From: Oscillatoria nigro-viridis PCC 7112
GTDB lineage: Bacteria > Cyanobacteriota > Cyanobacteriia > Cyanobacteriales > Microcoleaceae
Assembly: GCF_000317475.1 (NCBI RefSeq)
Contig: NC_019729.1
Coordinates: 4,478,501 to 4,542,500, forward strand
DNA: 64,000 bases
Direction: 5' to 3'
The notes below the pieces were generated by a model. It saw nothing but the letters and a program-made list of their open reading frames with translations. It was not told the origin of the DNA and ran no database searches. Of this stretch, positions 1 through 9,806 are shown piece by piece. How positions within the stretch are numbered: the stretch's first letter is position 1; each line of letters opens with the position of its first letter. Position numbers and translations under genes: made by a program.

Positions 1-1219
1 TCCAGTTTTGCTTGAACTTTAAATCTCTGTTTCGAGCTGGATTTCTCGCGAGCATTTGGATCGTTAGTATTAGTCTTTACTGTAATTTCTTTGCTACTAA
101 CTTGGGTGATATTGTAAAATTTTAGTTGTTTGGATAAGCGATGAGCTGCGGCGGCAGCGTCGGCGGCACAAGCAAATTCAATTTTTGAGAGTTCTTGCAG
201 TTTATTCTCAGCTTCAGCCTGGGCTTTTTTGAGTTTTTTTCGAGTTTTTGTCGGTCTGAATCGCGTCGCAAACTGCTCTCTACTACTAGCCATCTTTGTT
301 CAATTCCACCATAATTACTTTTGTGTTCTGACCAGCTATATCCACTCACAGAACTGGGGGTAAATTCTGCTTCATTTAACTGAGATACCAGTTGCTGCGC
401 TTGCTTGATACTCAACGGTACGCGGGTTAACCATCTTAAATTGGTTAACATTTCTAAGTTAGGAGCTGAATATAATGCACTATCTGCAACCATTAAACTG
501 TCAAGGTTTAACTGTTGTTTAAACTCCTGACAAATTGATGCGAATATGGCTCGATCTGATTCATTTCCCGAACCCACCCGTAAAAATAGCGGTACATCTC
601 CATCGCTACTACAAATTAAATCTAAAATGAATTGTTTTAAGTCGGGTCTGCGATCGCGGGAGTAGCCGTAGGTAATCTTAATTGGCACGGCAGATGACAC
701 GGGTTTAGTTGACTCGCTATCTTCGCTATCTTCGCTATCTAGCGCCGTTTCTGGCTCGATAACAGATACAGATGGTAGCTCGGATTCGTATTTGCCATGC
801 AGGTGAAAGGAAGTTGAATCTAAATGGGATGTCTCTGTATCGAGCTCAAATTTTTGAGCTGCTGAAGCGGCAATAGTTGTAAATATTTGGCTGCTGCCTG
901 CTAAATATAGCTTGTCTAATACTCTACCTAAACGGTATTCATTCAGGTGTGATGCTTGAATACCTTCACCCATTAAATGTTCGAGCGCTTTGCCTTCAAA
1001 AAATTTAGGAAATAAGTATAATGGAGCGGAAACAAGCCCTAACCCATTGATAATCATTGCTTTGACTGCTAGACCTGGACTGACAATCTCACCCGGTTGT
1101 TCCCCTACTAACTCATTGATTTTTTGGACAATTTCTATTTCATCAACTAGACCTGCTATTAAACCAAGATGGTCGAGGTTAGAGACGGCGAGTTCAGTTG
1201 CTTGATGCACGGGTTTCAT
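1..1219 (-). pseudogene. IS1634-type transposase, frameshifted and cut by window edge
   Basis: The N-terminal half has the DUF4277-like start of IS1634-family DDE transposases (MKPVHQATELAVSNLDHLG), followed by HLDSTSFHLHGKY, which contains the first catalytic Asp region, and by a region around VADSALYS. The frame beginning at 1219 leaves the family reading near base 240. Beyond that point the conserved continuation (KKAQAEAENKLQELSKIEF, then an Ala-rich stretch) is found one frame back and stays open to base 1. The shift falls on G followed by seven A and then C on the coding strand. It could be a 1-nt loss in the A-run or a -1 frameshift site. Family members that I know are single-frame proteins, so decay is more likely. 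An acidic SEDSEDSE stretch near residue 160 looks like a small in-frame expansion. Confidence 0.75.
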
Positions 1220-1633
1220 TCGATCGAGCGAATTGTTTGCTACTTGAGTTTAGACTATTTTTATCCTCCGCGTCGCACGGGGGATAATTGGTTTTTGTTG
1301 TTAATTTACACGCTCGTACATTTTCCAACTGAATCGATCGCTTGCTCGATCACCTGACACGGCAGGCGAGAGTATTTCTACTCATCTAGAGCCGACTGAT
1401 CGACTCGGACGGGGCACCCCAACTGCGTGTGTGCCAGTTGAGGGTGCGGAATGTGGGTATATATATGTCACTATAACTCATAGGGGGTATAACCCCTCGT
1501 AGCTTTATCGAATCTTTACAATCACAAAATTTTTGTAAAGATGGATGTTTTTATTTGACCGATCGGTCGTTTTATGAAATTAAAATGCTGATATTTATTA
1601 AGTTAAATGAGTGTCCTCTGAATTACCAAAATT
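1220..1633. other. Gene-poor spacer beside the IS
   Basis: No open frame here looks like a gene. The segment next to the transposase start (to about 1370) is probably the outer end of the insertion sequence, but I could not define a terminal repeat because the other end lies outside the window. A small inverted repeat (AGGGG/CCCCT, about 1481-1496) and A/T-rich DNA occupy the rest. Confidence 0.4.
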
Positions 1634-2149
1634 CTAAGCTCCTTTACCGTGCTTCGGCAAATGGTGCAGCAAATACCATAAGACGGCTAAATTTGCGATA
1701 AATACCGCTAACTTAAGTACCGTGACCCCGTGAACTAATTCATATATTTCAGGGGGTATACTGATGCTTACCAGCACTACAACTAAGATGGTTGCCCAGT
1801 CTTTTTCGTACCACAAACCAACGGCTTCAACAGCAGTTAATACTGCATAAAGTGCTGCGGCAAGTCCGCTAAGCAGTAAGCTTTTAGGCTTGAGAATGAG
1901 AATTTTGTCTAAGATGAATTCAATAAGTTTTAGTTTGCTTTCTAACAAATAAGATTGCGAAACTTCTTCTAAGACGTGATGATTTTTTAAGGCAAAAAGC
2001 AACGCAATCGAAGTTACTGTCAAGAGCGAAGCCACAAATGTTTTGTAAAGGACAATTGCTATTAAAGCAGGAGCGTGATGTTTTTTCACCTTAATTCTAG
2101 AAATATCAATAATGTGCGATCGCCTGGTTAGCCTGTTTGGGATTGACAA
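1634..2149 (-). CDS. DUF2127 family membrane protein
   Basis: A 171-residue protein with about four hydrophobic segments, the clearest being around residues 27-52 (ALIAIVLYKTFVASLLTVTS), 90-110 and 118-165. The layout, with a basic N-terminus, the HHAPALIAIVLYK start of the first helix and a C-terminal helix ending in a charged tail, matches the uncharacterised DUF2127 integral membrane family. No catalytic motif is visible and the function is unknown. It lies downstream of the CCA-enzyme fusion on the same strand, but a GTGCGTCAGCA hairpin sits in the gap, so cotranscription is doubtful. Confidence 0.65.
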   Translation of the reverse strand: MSIPNRLTRRSHIIDISRIKVKKHHAPALIAIVLYKTFVASLLTVTSIALLFALKNHHVLEEVSQSYLLESKLKLIEFILDKILILKPKSLLLSGLAAALYAVLTAVEAVGLWYEKDWATILVVVLVSISIPPEIYELVHGVTVLKLAVFIANLAVLWYLLHHLPKHGKGA

Positions 2150-2165
2150 CTAAAAATTCAGTAGA

Positions 2166-2220
2166 GTGCGTCAGCAATTAGCTAATCTATTATATCAAAA
2201 ATAACGCGCTGCTGACGCAC
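2166..2220. repeat. GTGCGTCAG-type hairpin repeat, copy 1
   Basis: GTGCGTCAGCA (2166-2176) pairs perfectly with TGCTGACGCAC (2210-2220). The same arms and similar loop text (aaaataacgc) occur at 25911-25970, so this is a dispersed repeat. Placed between two minus-strand stop/start points, it may also act as a terminator. Confidence 0.7.
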
Positions 2221-2224
2221 CTTA

Positions 2225-5140
2225 CTAAGCTTGAGGATAACGTTGTGCTAAGAAAGAGATAGCCGCAGCCCGATCGCCCAAATCGCCATCCAACTTCGCC
2301 GCCAACAAATCATCCAACATTCGTTTAAACCCAGGCCCGGGCTTATAACCCAAAGCCTTCAAATCGTTGCCATTTAAAGGCGGATCGACATTCGCCCATC
2401 TGGTGAGATATTCCCAAATTTGGCGGCGTGTACTTCGCGGACTTTGCAGGGCGATCGCAATTAACACCGGAAATTCATAATTCTTCAACAGCAGCACCAA
2501 TTGACTCGGCAACTCGCACTTAGGCAAATTTTCTACTAACTGGTTCTTTCCGGCTTCCAAAGCTTCCAGCCGCTTAATGCTGTCAGCAGGTAACTGAAGA
2601 TTTGCAGCCACCTTGCCGCGATATTCCGGCGCTAAATAAGCGATCAAAACTTCCAGCCGCATCTGCCAATCGGGAATATTGATAATGGGGAATGGGGCAT
2701 TGGGAATTGGGCATTGGGCATTGGAAATAGTTGCTTTTTCTTTTTCTTCCTTCTTCCCTATTCCCTCTTCCTTCTTCCCTCTGACTCGTGACTCACCCTC
2801 AATCATTAATCCGTGTATCCGTGTCAAAATCCGTGTCGTGCCTTCCTTCCTTCTTCCTTGCAAACACCGATCGAGCAAACGCAGTTGCCGCCACAACTCC
2901 CGATCCAACTCCAAACTAGGATGAATGCAGCGCAAAGCCTGCAAATCTCCCAGCATTTGCAAAGCAACTTTCCAGTAAGGAGCTTGCAAAATGTATTTTA
3001 ATTCGCTTTTGAGCCGAGTTTCCAAAGCCGGAGCTCGGCCGTTTTCCCCCTGAATTCGGTAATAAATCCCGCTGGCCAAAGCGTGGCGGATGTATCCTTC
3101 CGTCTGCGGCTCAATTTCAAACCCCAACCGCACCGCAAACCGCACAGCGCGATAAATTCGCGTCGGATCTTCGATAAAACTATTGGCGTGCAAAACTCGA
3201 ATTTGCTTCGATTCCAAGTCCAGCAAACCGCAAAAAAAATCTAACAATTCGCCGCTGCGAGGAACACCCAACCGCACAGCCAGCGCATTAATTGTAAAAT
3301 CCCTGCGGTACAAATCTTGGCGAATCGAACTCGCTTCAACTTCAGGATTTGCAGCCGGATAAGGATAAAATTCAGTACGAGCCGTAGCGATATCCACCCA
3401 CAGCGAGCCGAAAGCAGAGTCTTTGTGCCACAAAAGCGCGGCGGTTTGAAATTGACCGTGAACGTCCAAACGCGATTCTGGGTAAAGTTTTTGCAGCGAG
3501 GAAGCTAACTCGACACCTGCACCGGAATCGTCGGAACCGGACTTTCCATCCACAACCAAATCGATATCTGTTAGCCCCACTGTATCATCCGCAGCCAACA
3601 GTAAATCCCGGACTGCTCCACCCACAAGATAAAGTTGCCAGCCGCGGTTTTGGGCAATATTGGCCGCGATCGACAATAATTGCCATAATTCGGGACTGAT
3701 GCGCGATCGCAACAATTGCTCAACCGATTCGGGCATGACACAATAAGACAATTCTGCATTGCTTCCCCTGTCTCGCGCTTTTTGCTGGTGCAATTCCCGC
3801 AACACGTCAGTGCGGGTAACAATTCCCACCAGTTGACCGTTTTCCAATACTGGCAAGCGCCCGATATCGTATGTCACCATTAAAGATTCAATTTCCGGCA
3901 GCAAGGTATCTGGGGCGATCGTTTTTAGCTGCCAAGTCATGTAACCCTTCACCGGGGCGTGACTGAAACCGTGGTGCAGGGCAATGTCAATGTCGCGGCG
4001 CGAGATAATGCCGGCGAGCCGATCGCCCGCATCGACCACACAAAGCCCCGAATGTCCGTAACGTAGGAGGATACGGTGAGCTTCCCCCACCGATGTTTCC
4101 GGGCGAATACTCCGCACTGGAGACGACATTAATTCGCGCGCTGTCGGAGGGTGGGGAATTTGAGCTTTGAGTTCGTCAGCTAACTGATTTAAAGTCAGCA
4201 GGGGGTCAACATCGCGGGTGGCGAGGGAAGCAGCGCGGGCGTGGCCTCCGCCGCCGAAGGGTTTGAACAATTCGCTGAGGTTTGTGCCTTCGATGCGCGA
4301 TCGGCCGATAATACTTAATCGATTGGAAACTGGCGATTCGGGAGCGATGTTGCGGTTGTTTTCGTTTTCGCCAAATTTATAAACATTACCTAACAGCAGA
4401 GCATCGGTTTCAGTTAAATCCAGCAAGCGAGAAGCCAGCGAAGAAAGTCCCGGAACGTAGGATTCAGTAGACAGCAGCACCCAGGCTACGCTGTAACCGT
4501 GCAAAGTTTCCGATCGCAAATTATTCAGCGCTTCTGGGAGCAAATCTTGCAATTGAGGAGACAAACCTGGTTCTACATATTCAGCGATTACCCGCAAACT
4601 CGCTCCCTGTTCCATCAACCAGCCCAAAGCTATTGCATCTCGCGCCGTTGCGCCCTCAAAGGTGAGGGAACCTGTATCGACGTGGATGCCGAGGGCCATG
4701 ACTGTTGCTTCCGAAGGCAGAAGGCGAGATGGTGTGTCGCTGTTTTCTGCTTGATTTTTGAGCTTTTCGACAATTAATGTAGTGGTGGCTCCGACTGCTT
4801 CGATTTGGGTAACAGTAGCGGGGATGTCTGAATGCGCCTCTAGGTGGTGGTCGAAAACGGCAATTTCGCTCAGGTGCCGCAAATCCAGCCACTCGGCGGC
4901 TTTTCCCAACCGATCGCGCGCGGAGGCATCAACTATAGTAATCGATCGAATTTGTTGCGGATTGACCGATCGGCGTTCAATCAGCGGGTACTCGTCGCGG
5001 TGTAGCGCCAAAAAATCCCGCACTGTCGGGTGACACCCGCCAGTAAGTACGATCCTGCTACCGGGGCGCAGCACGCAAAGTCCCACCGCCGCCCCCAAGG
5101 CGTCAAAATCTGCTGTTGTGTGGCACAAAACTAAGTCCAT
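2225..5140 (-). CDS. DHH phosphoesterase-CBS-CCA tRNA nucleotidyltransferase/poly(A) polymerase fusion
   Basis: A 971-residue, three-part enzyme. Residues 1-330 form a DHH/DHHA1 phosphoesterase-like module (DFDALGAA near 11, VDAS near 70, FDHH 96-99, GGGGHARAAS near 296). Residues 338-455 hold two CBS domains, expected to sense adenine nucleotides. The rest is a class II nucleotidyltransferase with GGAVRD near 515, the metal-binding DIDLVV, and RRDFTINALA, as in CCA-adding enzymes and poly(A) polymerases. It most likely matures or repairs tRNA 3' CCA ends; a poly(A) role cannot be excluded. About 50 residues (770-822) are low-complexity, Lys/Glu then Asn/Pro rich, and are encoded by DNA that looks like an intergenic short-repeat array. 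The same three-domain architecture is known from cyanobacteria. Confidence 0.85.
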   Translation of the reverse strand: MDLVLCHTTADFDALGAAVGLCVLRPGSRIVLTGGCHPTVRDFLALHRDEYPLIERRSVNPQQIRSITIVDASARDRLGKAAEWLDLRHLSEIAVFDHHLEAHSDIPATVTQIEAVGATTTLIVEKLKNQAENSDTPSRLLPSEATVMALGIHVDTGSLTFEGATARDAIALGWLMEQGASLRVIAEYVEPGLSPQLQDLLPEALNNLRSETLHGYSVAWVLLSTESYVPGLSSLASRLLDLTETDALLLGNVYKFGENENNRNIAPESPVSNRLSIIGRSRIEGTNLSELFKPFGGGGHARAASLATRDVDPLLTLNQLADELKAQIPHPPTARELMSSPVRSIRPETSVGEAHRILLRYGHSGLCVVDAGDRLAGIISRRDIDIALHHGFSHAPVKGYMTWQLKTIAPDTLLPEIESLMVTYDIGRLPVLENGQLVGIVTRTDVLRELHQQKARDRGSNAELSYCVMPESVEQLLRSRISPELWQLLSIAANIAQNRGWQLYLVGGAVRDLLLAADDTVGLTDIDLVVDGKSGSDDSGAGVELASSLQKLYPESRLDVHGQFQTAALLWHKDSAFGSLWVDIATARTEFYPYPAANPEVEASSIRQDLYRRDFTINALAVRLGVPRSGELLDFFCGLLDLESKQIRVLHANSFIEDPTRIYRAVRFAVRLGFEIEPQTEGYIRHALASGIYYRIQGENGRAPALETRLKSELKYILQAPYWKVALQMLGDLQALRCIHPSLELDRELWRQLRLLDRCLQGRRKEGTTRILTRIHGLMIEGESRVRGKKEEGIGKKEEKEKATISNAQCPIPNAPFPIINIPDWQMRLEVLIAYLAPEYRGKVAANLQLPADSIKRLEALEAGKNQLVENLPKCELPSQLVLLLKNYEFPVLIAIALQSPRSTRRQIWEYLTRWANVDPPLNGNDLKALGYKPGPGFKRMLDDLLAAKLDGDLGDRAAAISFLAQRYPQA
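2683..2860. repeat. Intergenic-type short repeats inside the CCA-enzyme gene
   Basis: Copies of GGGAATTGGGCATTGGGCAT-type sequence are followed by C/T-rich tcttccttcttccc blocks. Similar text occurs between genes at 34377-34424 and 39845-39885. Here it is read in frame as part of the polymerase, giving an Asn/Pro/Lys-rich insert. Confidence 0.7.
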
Positions 5141-5444
5141 AGTCGAACATCCCGCATCTCTAACTCAAACAGTAGCAATTTCTCGCCCTCTGAAACCGGA
5201 TGTGTCGATCGGGCTTTAACTTAACCTTTCCAATTTTCTGTCGTGTAGCGAACAATGATAAAATTGATCGAAATCTCAAGAGCCGCTGATGCCTGTTCGC
5301 GCAACGCCCGAATTTGCCTGGGTTCTTTCGTATCAATCAACCGACAATTTCTCGATCGACGATCGGGAAACTGTCAAAAACTAGAATTTGGAAGATTTTT
5401 TTCGGTTCTGGGAAACTATTTCCGCTCAACGCACGGTTATATCG

Positions 5445-5451
5445 AAAGGAG
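5445..5451 (+). promoter_or_regulatory. Ribosome binding site of psbZ
   Basis: AAAGGAG lies 5 nt before the ATG at 5457. It fixes that start rather than the in-frame ATG at 5388, whose extra 23 residues are not part of PsbZ. Confidence 0.7.
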
Positions 5452-5456
5452 AAAAG

Positions 5457-5648
5457 ATGTTATCAATTCTGTTTCAAGTGGTTTTACTGGGTCTGGTACT
5501 GCTGTCTTTTGTGATGGTCGTTGGCGTGCCAGTTGCTTATGCTTCTCCCCAAAACTGGAATCAGTCTAAATCCCTGATTTATGCTGGATCTGGTCTCTGG
5601 TTTTTGCTGGTTATTGCAGTGGGTGTATTGAACTTTTTAGTCGTTTAA
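5457..5648 (+). CDS. psbZ: Photosystem II reaction centre protein PsbZ (Ycf9)
   Basis: A 63-residue protein starting MLSILFQ, with two transmembrane helices (about 3-27 and 41-62) joined by a short hydrophilic loop containing SPQNWNQSK. Both length and loop match PsbZ, a small peripheral subunit of the photosystem II core that stabilises the contact with its antenna and supercomplexes in the thylakoid membrane. The start follows a good AAAGGAG. ribH lies about 210 nt downstream on the same strand, a neighbour pair seen in other cyanobacteria; the gap suggests separate control. Confidence 0.93.
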   Translation: MLSILFQVVLLGLVLLSFVMVVGVPVAYASPQNWNQSKSLIYAGSGLWFLLVIAVGVLNFLVV

Positions 5649-5861
5649 TTTCACCCAGCCTTATCGAAAAAAGAAGGTAAAAGATAGAAGGATGAAGGCA
5701 TTCACCAGCGATTGAAAGGCATTCGGCAGAAGCTAGGAATTTTCCATACCGCGCGACCCTGTATGTTTTTGCACTTGAGATTCAGATGAGATGCTGCTAC
5801 TTTCTGGCTTTTGCCTTCTCACAAACAAAAAACTAAAACCTAAAATCTAAACTAGAACACT

Positions 5862-6452
5862 ATGACTGTTTACGAGGGAACTTTTACTCACACCGAATCT
5901 TTACGATTTGCTATAGTCATCGGTCGTTTTAACGATTTGATTGTAAACAAACTCTTGGAAGGATGTCAAGATTGTTTGAAACGCCACGGCGTTGATATCA
6001 ATCCTCACGGTAATCAAGTTGATTTTTATTGGGTTCCGGGAAGTTTTGAGATTCCTTTGGTGGCGCGCCAAGCTGCTCTTTCTCACCGCTACGATGCGGT
6101 AATTTGTCTGGGTGCGGTAATTCGGGGCCAAACTCCTCATTTCGATTTTGTGGCTGGTGAGGTTGCTAAGGGAATTGCTGCTGCTGCTTTTCAGACAGGG
6201 GTGCCGGTGATTTTTGGGGTGGTGACGACTGACACGATGCAGCAAGCTTTGGAAAGGGCTGGAATTAAAAGCAATTTGGGCTGGAATTATGCGATGAGTG
6301 CTTTGGAAATGGGCACTTTGATGCGCCAGGTTAAGGGTTTGGGCGCACACTCTTACGGTCAATTAGCTAGTGGATCTGCAGCTCAAGTGCTTTCGGGCGA
6401 AGCAAATCTGGCGATCGCCCCAGATGTATCGTCGGATCAAATCCCCTCGTAA
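5862..6452 (+). CDS. ribH: 6,7-dimethyl-8-ribityllumazine synthase
   Basis: Condenses 5-amino-6-ribitylaminouracil with 3,4-dihydroxybutanone 4-phosphate in the penultimate step of riboflavin synthesis. The 196-residue protein shows the family core: [45 protein letters not shown] and [20 protein letters not shown]. The family is usually about 155-160 residues. This protein carries about 35 extra C-terminal residues (ending in [18 protein letters not shown]) beyond the enzyme core. A decayed second copy of exactly this 3' end lies downstream at about 6837-6982. Confidence 0.93.
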   Translation: MTVYEGTFTHTESLRFAIVIGRFNDLIVNKLLEGCQDCLKRHGVDINPHGNQVDFYWVPGSFEIPLVARQAALSHRYDAVICLGAVIRGQTPHFDFVAGEVAKGIAAAAFQTGVPVIFGVVTTDTMQQALERAGIKSNLGWNYAMSALEMGTLMRQVKGLGAHSYGQLASGSAAQVLSGEANLAIAPDVSSDQIPS

Positions 6453-7468
6453 GTTCGGCTAGCAGTATTTTTCAGCTCAAAAAACATCAAGATTTGCATC
6501 GGGAAAAATCTTAAGACTCTTGTGGGGTGATGATGATGCCCGCCCCCAATGTAAAAATTCTACTCTCGGCCATTGGTAACAACTTAAGCTGAGAAAGCAT
6601 TTGTCAATCAGCAATTATGCTCGAGATTTACTCGGATTTTGGCCATAAAACTGAGATTTGGGCGATCGAGGAATCCTGCCGGGGGTGATATTTATACTTA
6701 CTCCCTCTCTAATCGTGAATTTTCTACTCCTAAAAAAGCAGTTTTTTGAGTAATATTACGGATTGACAAATGCAATTAAGTTTTAACTTGTCACCAATGA
6801 ACCGGAAATGATATTAGACCCATATCTTGCCAATGGGAAATAGCCACTTTGATGCGTCAAGTTCATGCTTGAGACGGAAATTCTGATGCTTCATTACCTG
6901 CGCCTGCTGCTGTTCAAGTGCTGTCGGGCGAAGTAAATCTGGCTATAGCCCCCGATGTATCCTCAGATCGAATACTGTAATTTCTACAAGGCATATTTTG
7001 CCAAAAATAGCCACAGTTCCAAATTCAGATTTTGAATTGTGGCAGCATTTGATTCACTTCCTGTTCTGGAACACATATACCTTATAAACAGCCGATCTCC
7101 TCCTAAACTGTTGAATAATGTGGCATATCTAGACGAGCGTCTATGCCCAAAGAGGTATTATGGAATTTTGGTGTTGAATAAGGTTGAATAAATATCAAAA
7201 ATTCGTTATGTTAACTTAGGTGTAAGTATTGAGCTTCTCTAAACTCGCTCCTGGCAGGGGTTTCAGTATAAATGCTGTAGTAGGATAAGTATTTAACCTC
7301 TTCTTAAGAAACAGCCCTGAAAACAGCTTTCTAGATTAATTGTTCAGATAATATCGAATTACAATATTGTCAAGCGAATGCCTAGAAAGCTTTTCTGCTA
7401 AAGGGTTCAGCGTTTTTGCCGTGACCTGAATACTTACAGTTACTTATCAACGAAAGTGCAAAAATCTT
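6453..7468. other. Long spacer between ribH and the mys cluster
   Basis: About 1 kb without an intact gene. It holds the ribH-like fossil (6837-6982, separate entry). The last few hundred bases must carry the promoter of the mys cluster, but I see no promoter strong enough to mark. No transfer RNA, riboswitch or CRISPR pattern was recognised. Confidence 0.5.
6837..6982 (+). pseudogene. Decayed duplicate of the ribH 3' end
   Basis: The text from atagccactttgatgcgtca to ctcagatcgaatactgtaa parallels the last roughly 145 nt of ribH. Shared blocks include actttgatgcg, caagtgctgtcgggcgaag, aaatctggc and ccccgatgtatcctcagat, and it ends in the same TAA context. It has many substitutions and some indels and no upstream portion of the enzyme, so it is a remnant rather than a gene. 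A paralogue that decayed, or a partial duplication, would both explain it. Confidence 0.75.
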
Positions 7469-8707
7469 ATGGGTGACATTCAAGCTACCTTTACATCTAC
7501 CGATCGAGCTTTTCAGATTGAGGGGTACGAAAAAATAGATTTCAGCTTGCTCTACGTAGATGGTGCTTTTAAGCTGGAGAATCCTGAGATTGCAGATAGT
7601 TACCGCCAATTCGGTCGCTGTTTAATGGTTGTAGATGAAACAGTCTACGGTCTGTACGGCGCACAGATGCAGAATTATTTCAAGCATCACGAGATAGATT
7701 TAACAGTCTTTCCAGTTAATATCAAGGAACCTGATAAGACGTTAAAAACGTTTGAAAGCATCATAGATGCCTTCGTTGATTTCGGACTCGTGCGGAAGGA
7801 ACCTGTTTTGGTAGTCGGTGGTGGATTGACGACAGACGTAGCTGGTTTTGCCTGCTCGTCTTATCGCCGACGGACTAACTACATTCGCGTACCGACAACC
7901 TTAATTGGGCTGATTGATGCCAGTGTGGCGATCAAAGTAGCTGTGAACCACGGTAAGCTGAAAAACCGCCTCGGCGCCTACCACGCTTCGCAGAAAGTAA
8001 TTTTAGATTTCTCCTTTCTGAAAACTCTGCCGATCGACCAAATACGAAACGGCATGGCAGAGTTAATTAAGATCGCCGTAGTAGGCAACAAAGAAATCTT
8101 CGAGTTGTTAGAAAACTACGGCGAAGCATTGCTGCACAGCCATTTTGGTTATTTAGACGGCACATCAGAACTGCGCGAAGTAGCCCATCGCTTAACCTAC
8201 AACGCGATTCAGTCCATGCTGGCCTTAGAAGTACCAAACCTCCACGAGCTAGATTTGGATCGGGTAATCGCCTACGGTCACACCTGGAGTCCGACGCTGG
8301 AACTAACGCCCGAAATTCCCATGTTCCACGGCCACAGTGTCGCCATCGATATGGCTTTTTCGGCGACCATTGCCCAACTGCGGGGCTACATTTCGATCGC
8401 CGACCGCGATCGCATCTTAAGATTAATGAGCCGCCTCGGACTAGCAATTGATAGCCCTTATCTGACATCAGAACTGCTCTGGAAAGCCACAACATCGATC
8501 AGTCGTACCCGCGACGGGCTTCAGCGCGCTGCGGCTCCCTGCCCCATCGGCGAATGCTTTTTCATGAACGATTTGACTCGAACTGAGTTGGATGAAGCCC
8601 TAGCGGTGCATCGAGAAATCTGTCAGGGCTATCCGCGTCACGGTGATGGCGAGGATATGTATGTGGTATTGCAGAAAGTTGGAACTCTTTCCAAATCGGG
8701 GGTATGA
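7469..8707 (+). CDS. mysA: Demethyl-4-deoxygadusol synthase (mycosporine pathway)
   Basis: First enzyme of mycosporine-like amino acid synthesis; it cyclises sedoheptulose 7-phosphate to demethyl-4-deoxygadusol. The 412-residue protein is a dehydroquinate-synthase-type sugar-phosphate cyclase: NAD-binding [20 protein letters not shown], then [47 protein letters not shown], and metal-ligand regions around [10 protein letters not shown] and [13 protein letters not shown]. Its role rests mainly on the following mysB, mysC and mysD genes; alone it could be confused with 2-epi-5-epi-valiolone synthase. Its stop overlaps the mysB start (ATGA), so the two are translationally coupled. Confidence 0.92.
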   Translation: MGDIQATFTSTDRAFQIEGYEKIDFSLLYVDGAFKLENPEIADSYRQFGRCLMVVDETVYGLYGAQMQNYFKHHEIDLTVFPVNIKEPDKTLKTFESIIDAFVDFGLVRKEPVLVVGGGLTTDVAGFACSSYRRRTNYIRVPTTLIGLIDASVAIKVAVNHGKLKNRLGAYHASQKVILDFSFLKTLPIDQIRNGMAELIKIAVVGNKEIFELLENYGEALLHSHFGYLDGTSELREVAHRLTYNAIQSMLALEVPNLHELDLDRVIAYGHTWSPTLELTPEIPMFHGHSVAIDMAFSATIAQLRGYISIADRDRILRLMSRLGLAIDSPYLTSELLWKATTSISRTRDGLQRAAAPCPIGECFFMNDLTRTELDEALAVHREICQGYPRHGDGEDMYVVLQKVGTLSKSGV

Positions 8708-9513
8708 CCGTGAGACCCGTTACCCCAGTCGGGATTTTAGCGGCTAAACTCGAAAGTCTCGTCTCGCAAGTAGAAAAAATCGACAATCTCGATCGAGCTT
8801 TCAAGGCCCAATTACAACAAGCCTACGAACTCGCCAACGGTCTCGACCCGTACCTGAATCTTTGTACCACGCCGGAATCTCCCGCCTTAGCCGCGTTAGT
8901 AAAGCGCACTCAATCAGAAGATTGGAGTAAGCGATTCTCTGACGGCGAGACAGTGCGCCACTTGGAACAGGAAATGCTATCGGGTCATGTGGAAGGCCAA
9001 ATGCTGAAATTTCTCGTCCATCTCACCAAAGCACAGCGCGTACTGGAAATAGGGATGTTTACCGGGTACTCAGCACTAGCGATGGCCGAAGCACTGCCGG
9101 TGGATGGAGTAGTAGTAGCCTGCGAAGTAGATGCTTACGTCGCTGAATTTGCCCAGAAGTGTTTTGACGAATCTACTGCCGGTCACAAAATCTCAGTGAA
9201 GGTGGCACCGGCTCTAGAAACCATGAAACAATTGGCCCAAGACGGGGAAGTCTTCGATCTGGTTTTTATCGATGCTGATAAAGCTGGATACACAGATTAT
9301 CTCAATTTACTCCTCACCACTGGGCTGTTGGCTCCCAATGGCTTGATCTGCGCCGACAATACTCTGATGCAGGGACAGCCATATTTGTCGGGTACTGCCA
9401 CTGAGAACGGAGTTGCGATCGCCAAATTCAACCAGGCTCTAGCTGACGATCCGCGCGTAGAGCAAGTGTTAGTGCCGCTCAGAGATGGATTGACCTTAAT
9501 TCGGCGCGTTTAG
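8704..9513 (+). CDS. mysB: O-methyltransferase making 4-deoxygadusol
   Basis: Methylates demethyl-4-deoxygadusol with S-adenosylmethionine to give 4-deoxygadusol. The 269-residue protein has a class I methyltransferase fold of the caffeoyl-CoA type: motif [21 protein letters not shown] (about 117-136), an acidic end of beta-2 at ACEVDAY, and [13 protein letters not shown] with the metal-binding Asp. It overlaps mysA by 4 nt. A 293-nt gap containing a long inverted repeat separates it from mysC. Confidence 0.92.
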   Translation: MTVRPVTPVGILAAKLESLVSQVEKIDNLDRAFKAQLQQAYELANGLDPYLNLCTTPESPALAALVKRTQSEDWSKRFSDGETVRHLEQEMLSGHVEGQMLKFLVHLTKAQRVLEIGMFTGYSALAMAEALPVDGVVVACEVDAYVAEFAQKCFDESTAGHKISVKVAPALETMKQLAQDGEVFDLVFIDADKAGYTDYLNLLLTTGLLAPNGLICADNTLMQGQPYLSGTATENGVAIAKFNQALADDPRVEQVLVPLRDGLTLIRRV

Positions 9514-9621
9514 AGCGTGTTCTCTTGCCCCGGAGATTCCCTTAATCAGGCTGGCTAGGAGCGCTCAAAGTCCTAATGCGGATTTAGCCGGATCGGAATC
9601 TGTGCAACCGGAATCTATCTA

Positions 9622-9728
9622 ATTCATCTGCGTTAATCTGTGTTTATCTGCCCTCATCTGCGGTTTAAAAAAGACAATTTCAGCAAGCGCAGATGACAGT
9701 GGATAGACGCGGATTTACGCAGATGAAT
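9622..9728. repeat. Long imperfect inverted repeat between mysB and mysC
   Basis: A 41-nt left arm (9622-9662, starting ATTCATCTGCG) pairs imperfectly with 9688-9728 (ending CGCAGATGAAT) across a 25-nt loop. The arms belong to the ATCTGCGT...ATCTGCGG repeat family also seen near 30958-31005. It could form a strong transcript hairpin inside the sunscreen cluster. Confidence 0.75.
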
Positions 9729-9806
9729 ATCGGATAGACGTGAATATTTCTGATGCTCACAGATTTGATATTACTTTTAATTAGAGTGTCTACTTACTAG
9801 AAAATT

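Noticed and set aside
4656..5033. Small ORFs over the DHH domain
   Set aside because: Overlap the strongly conserved DHH module in other frames and have no family resemblance.
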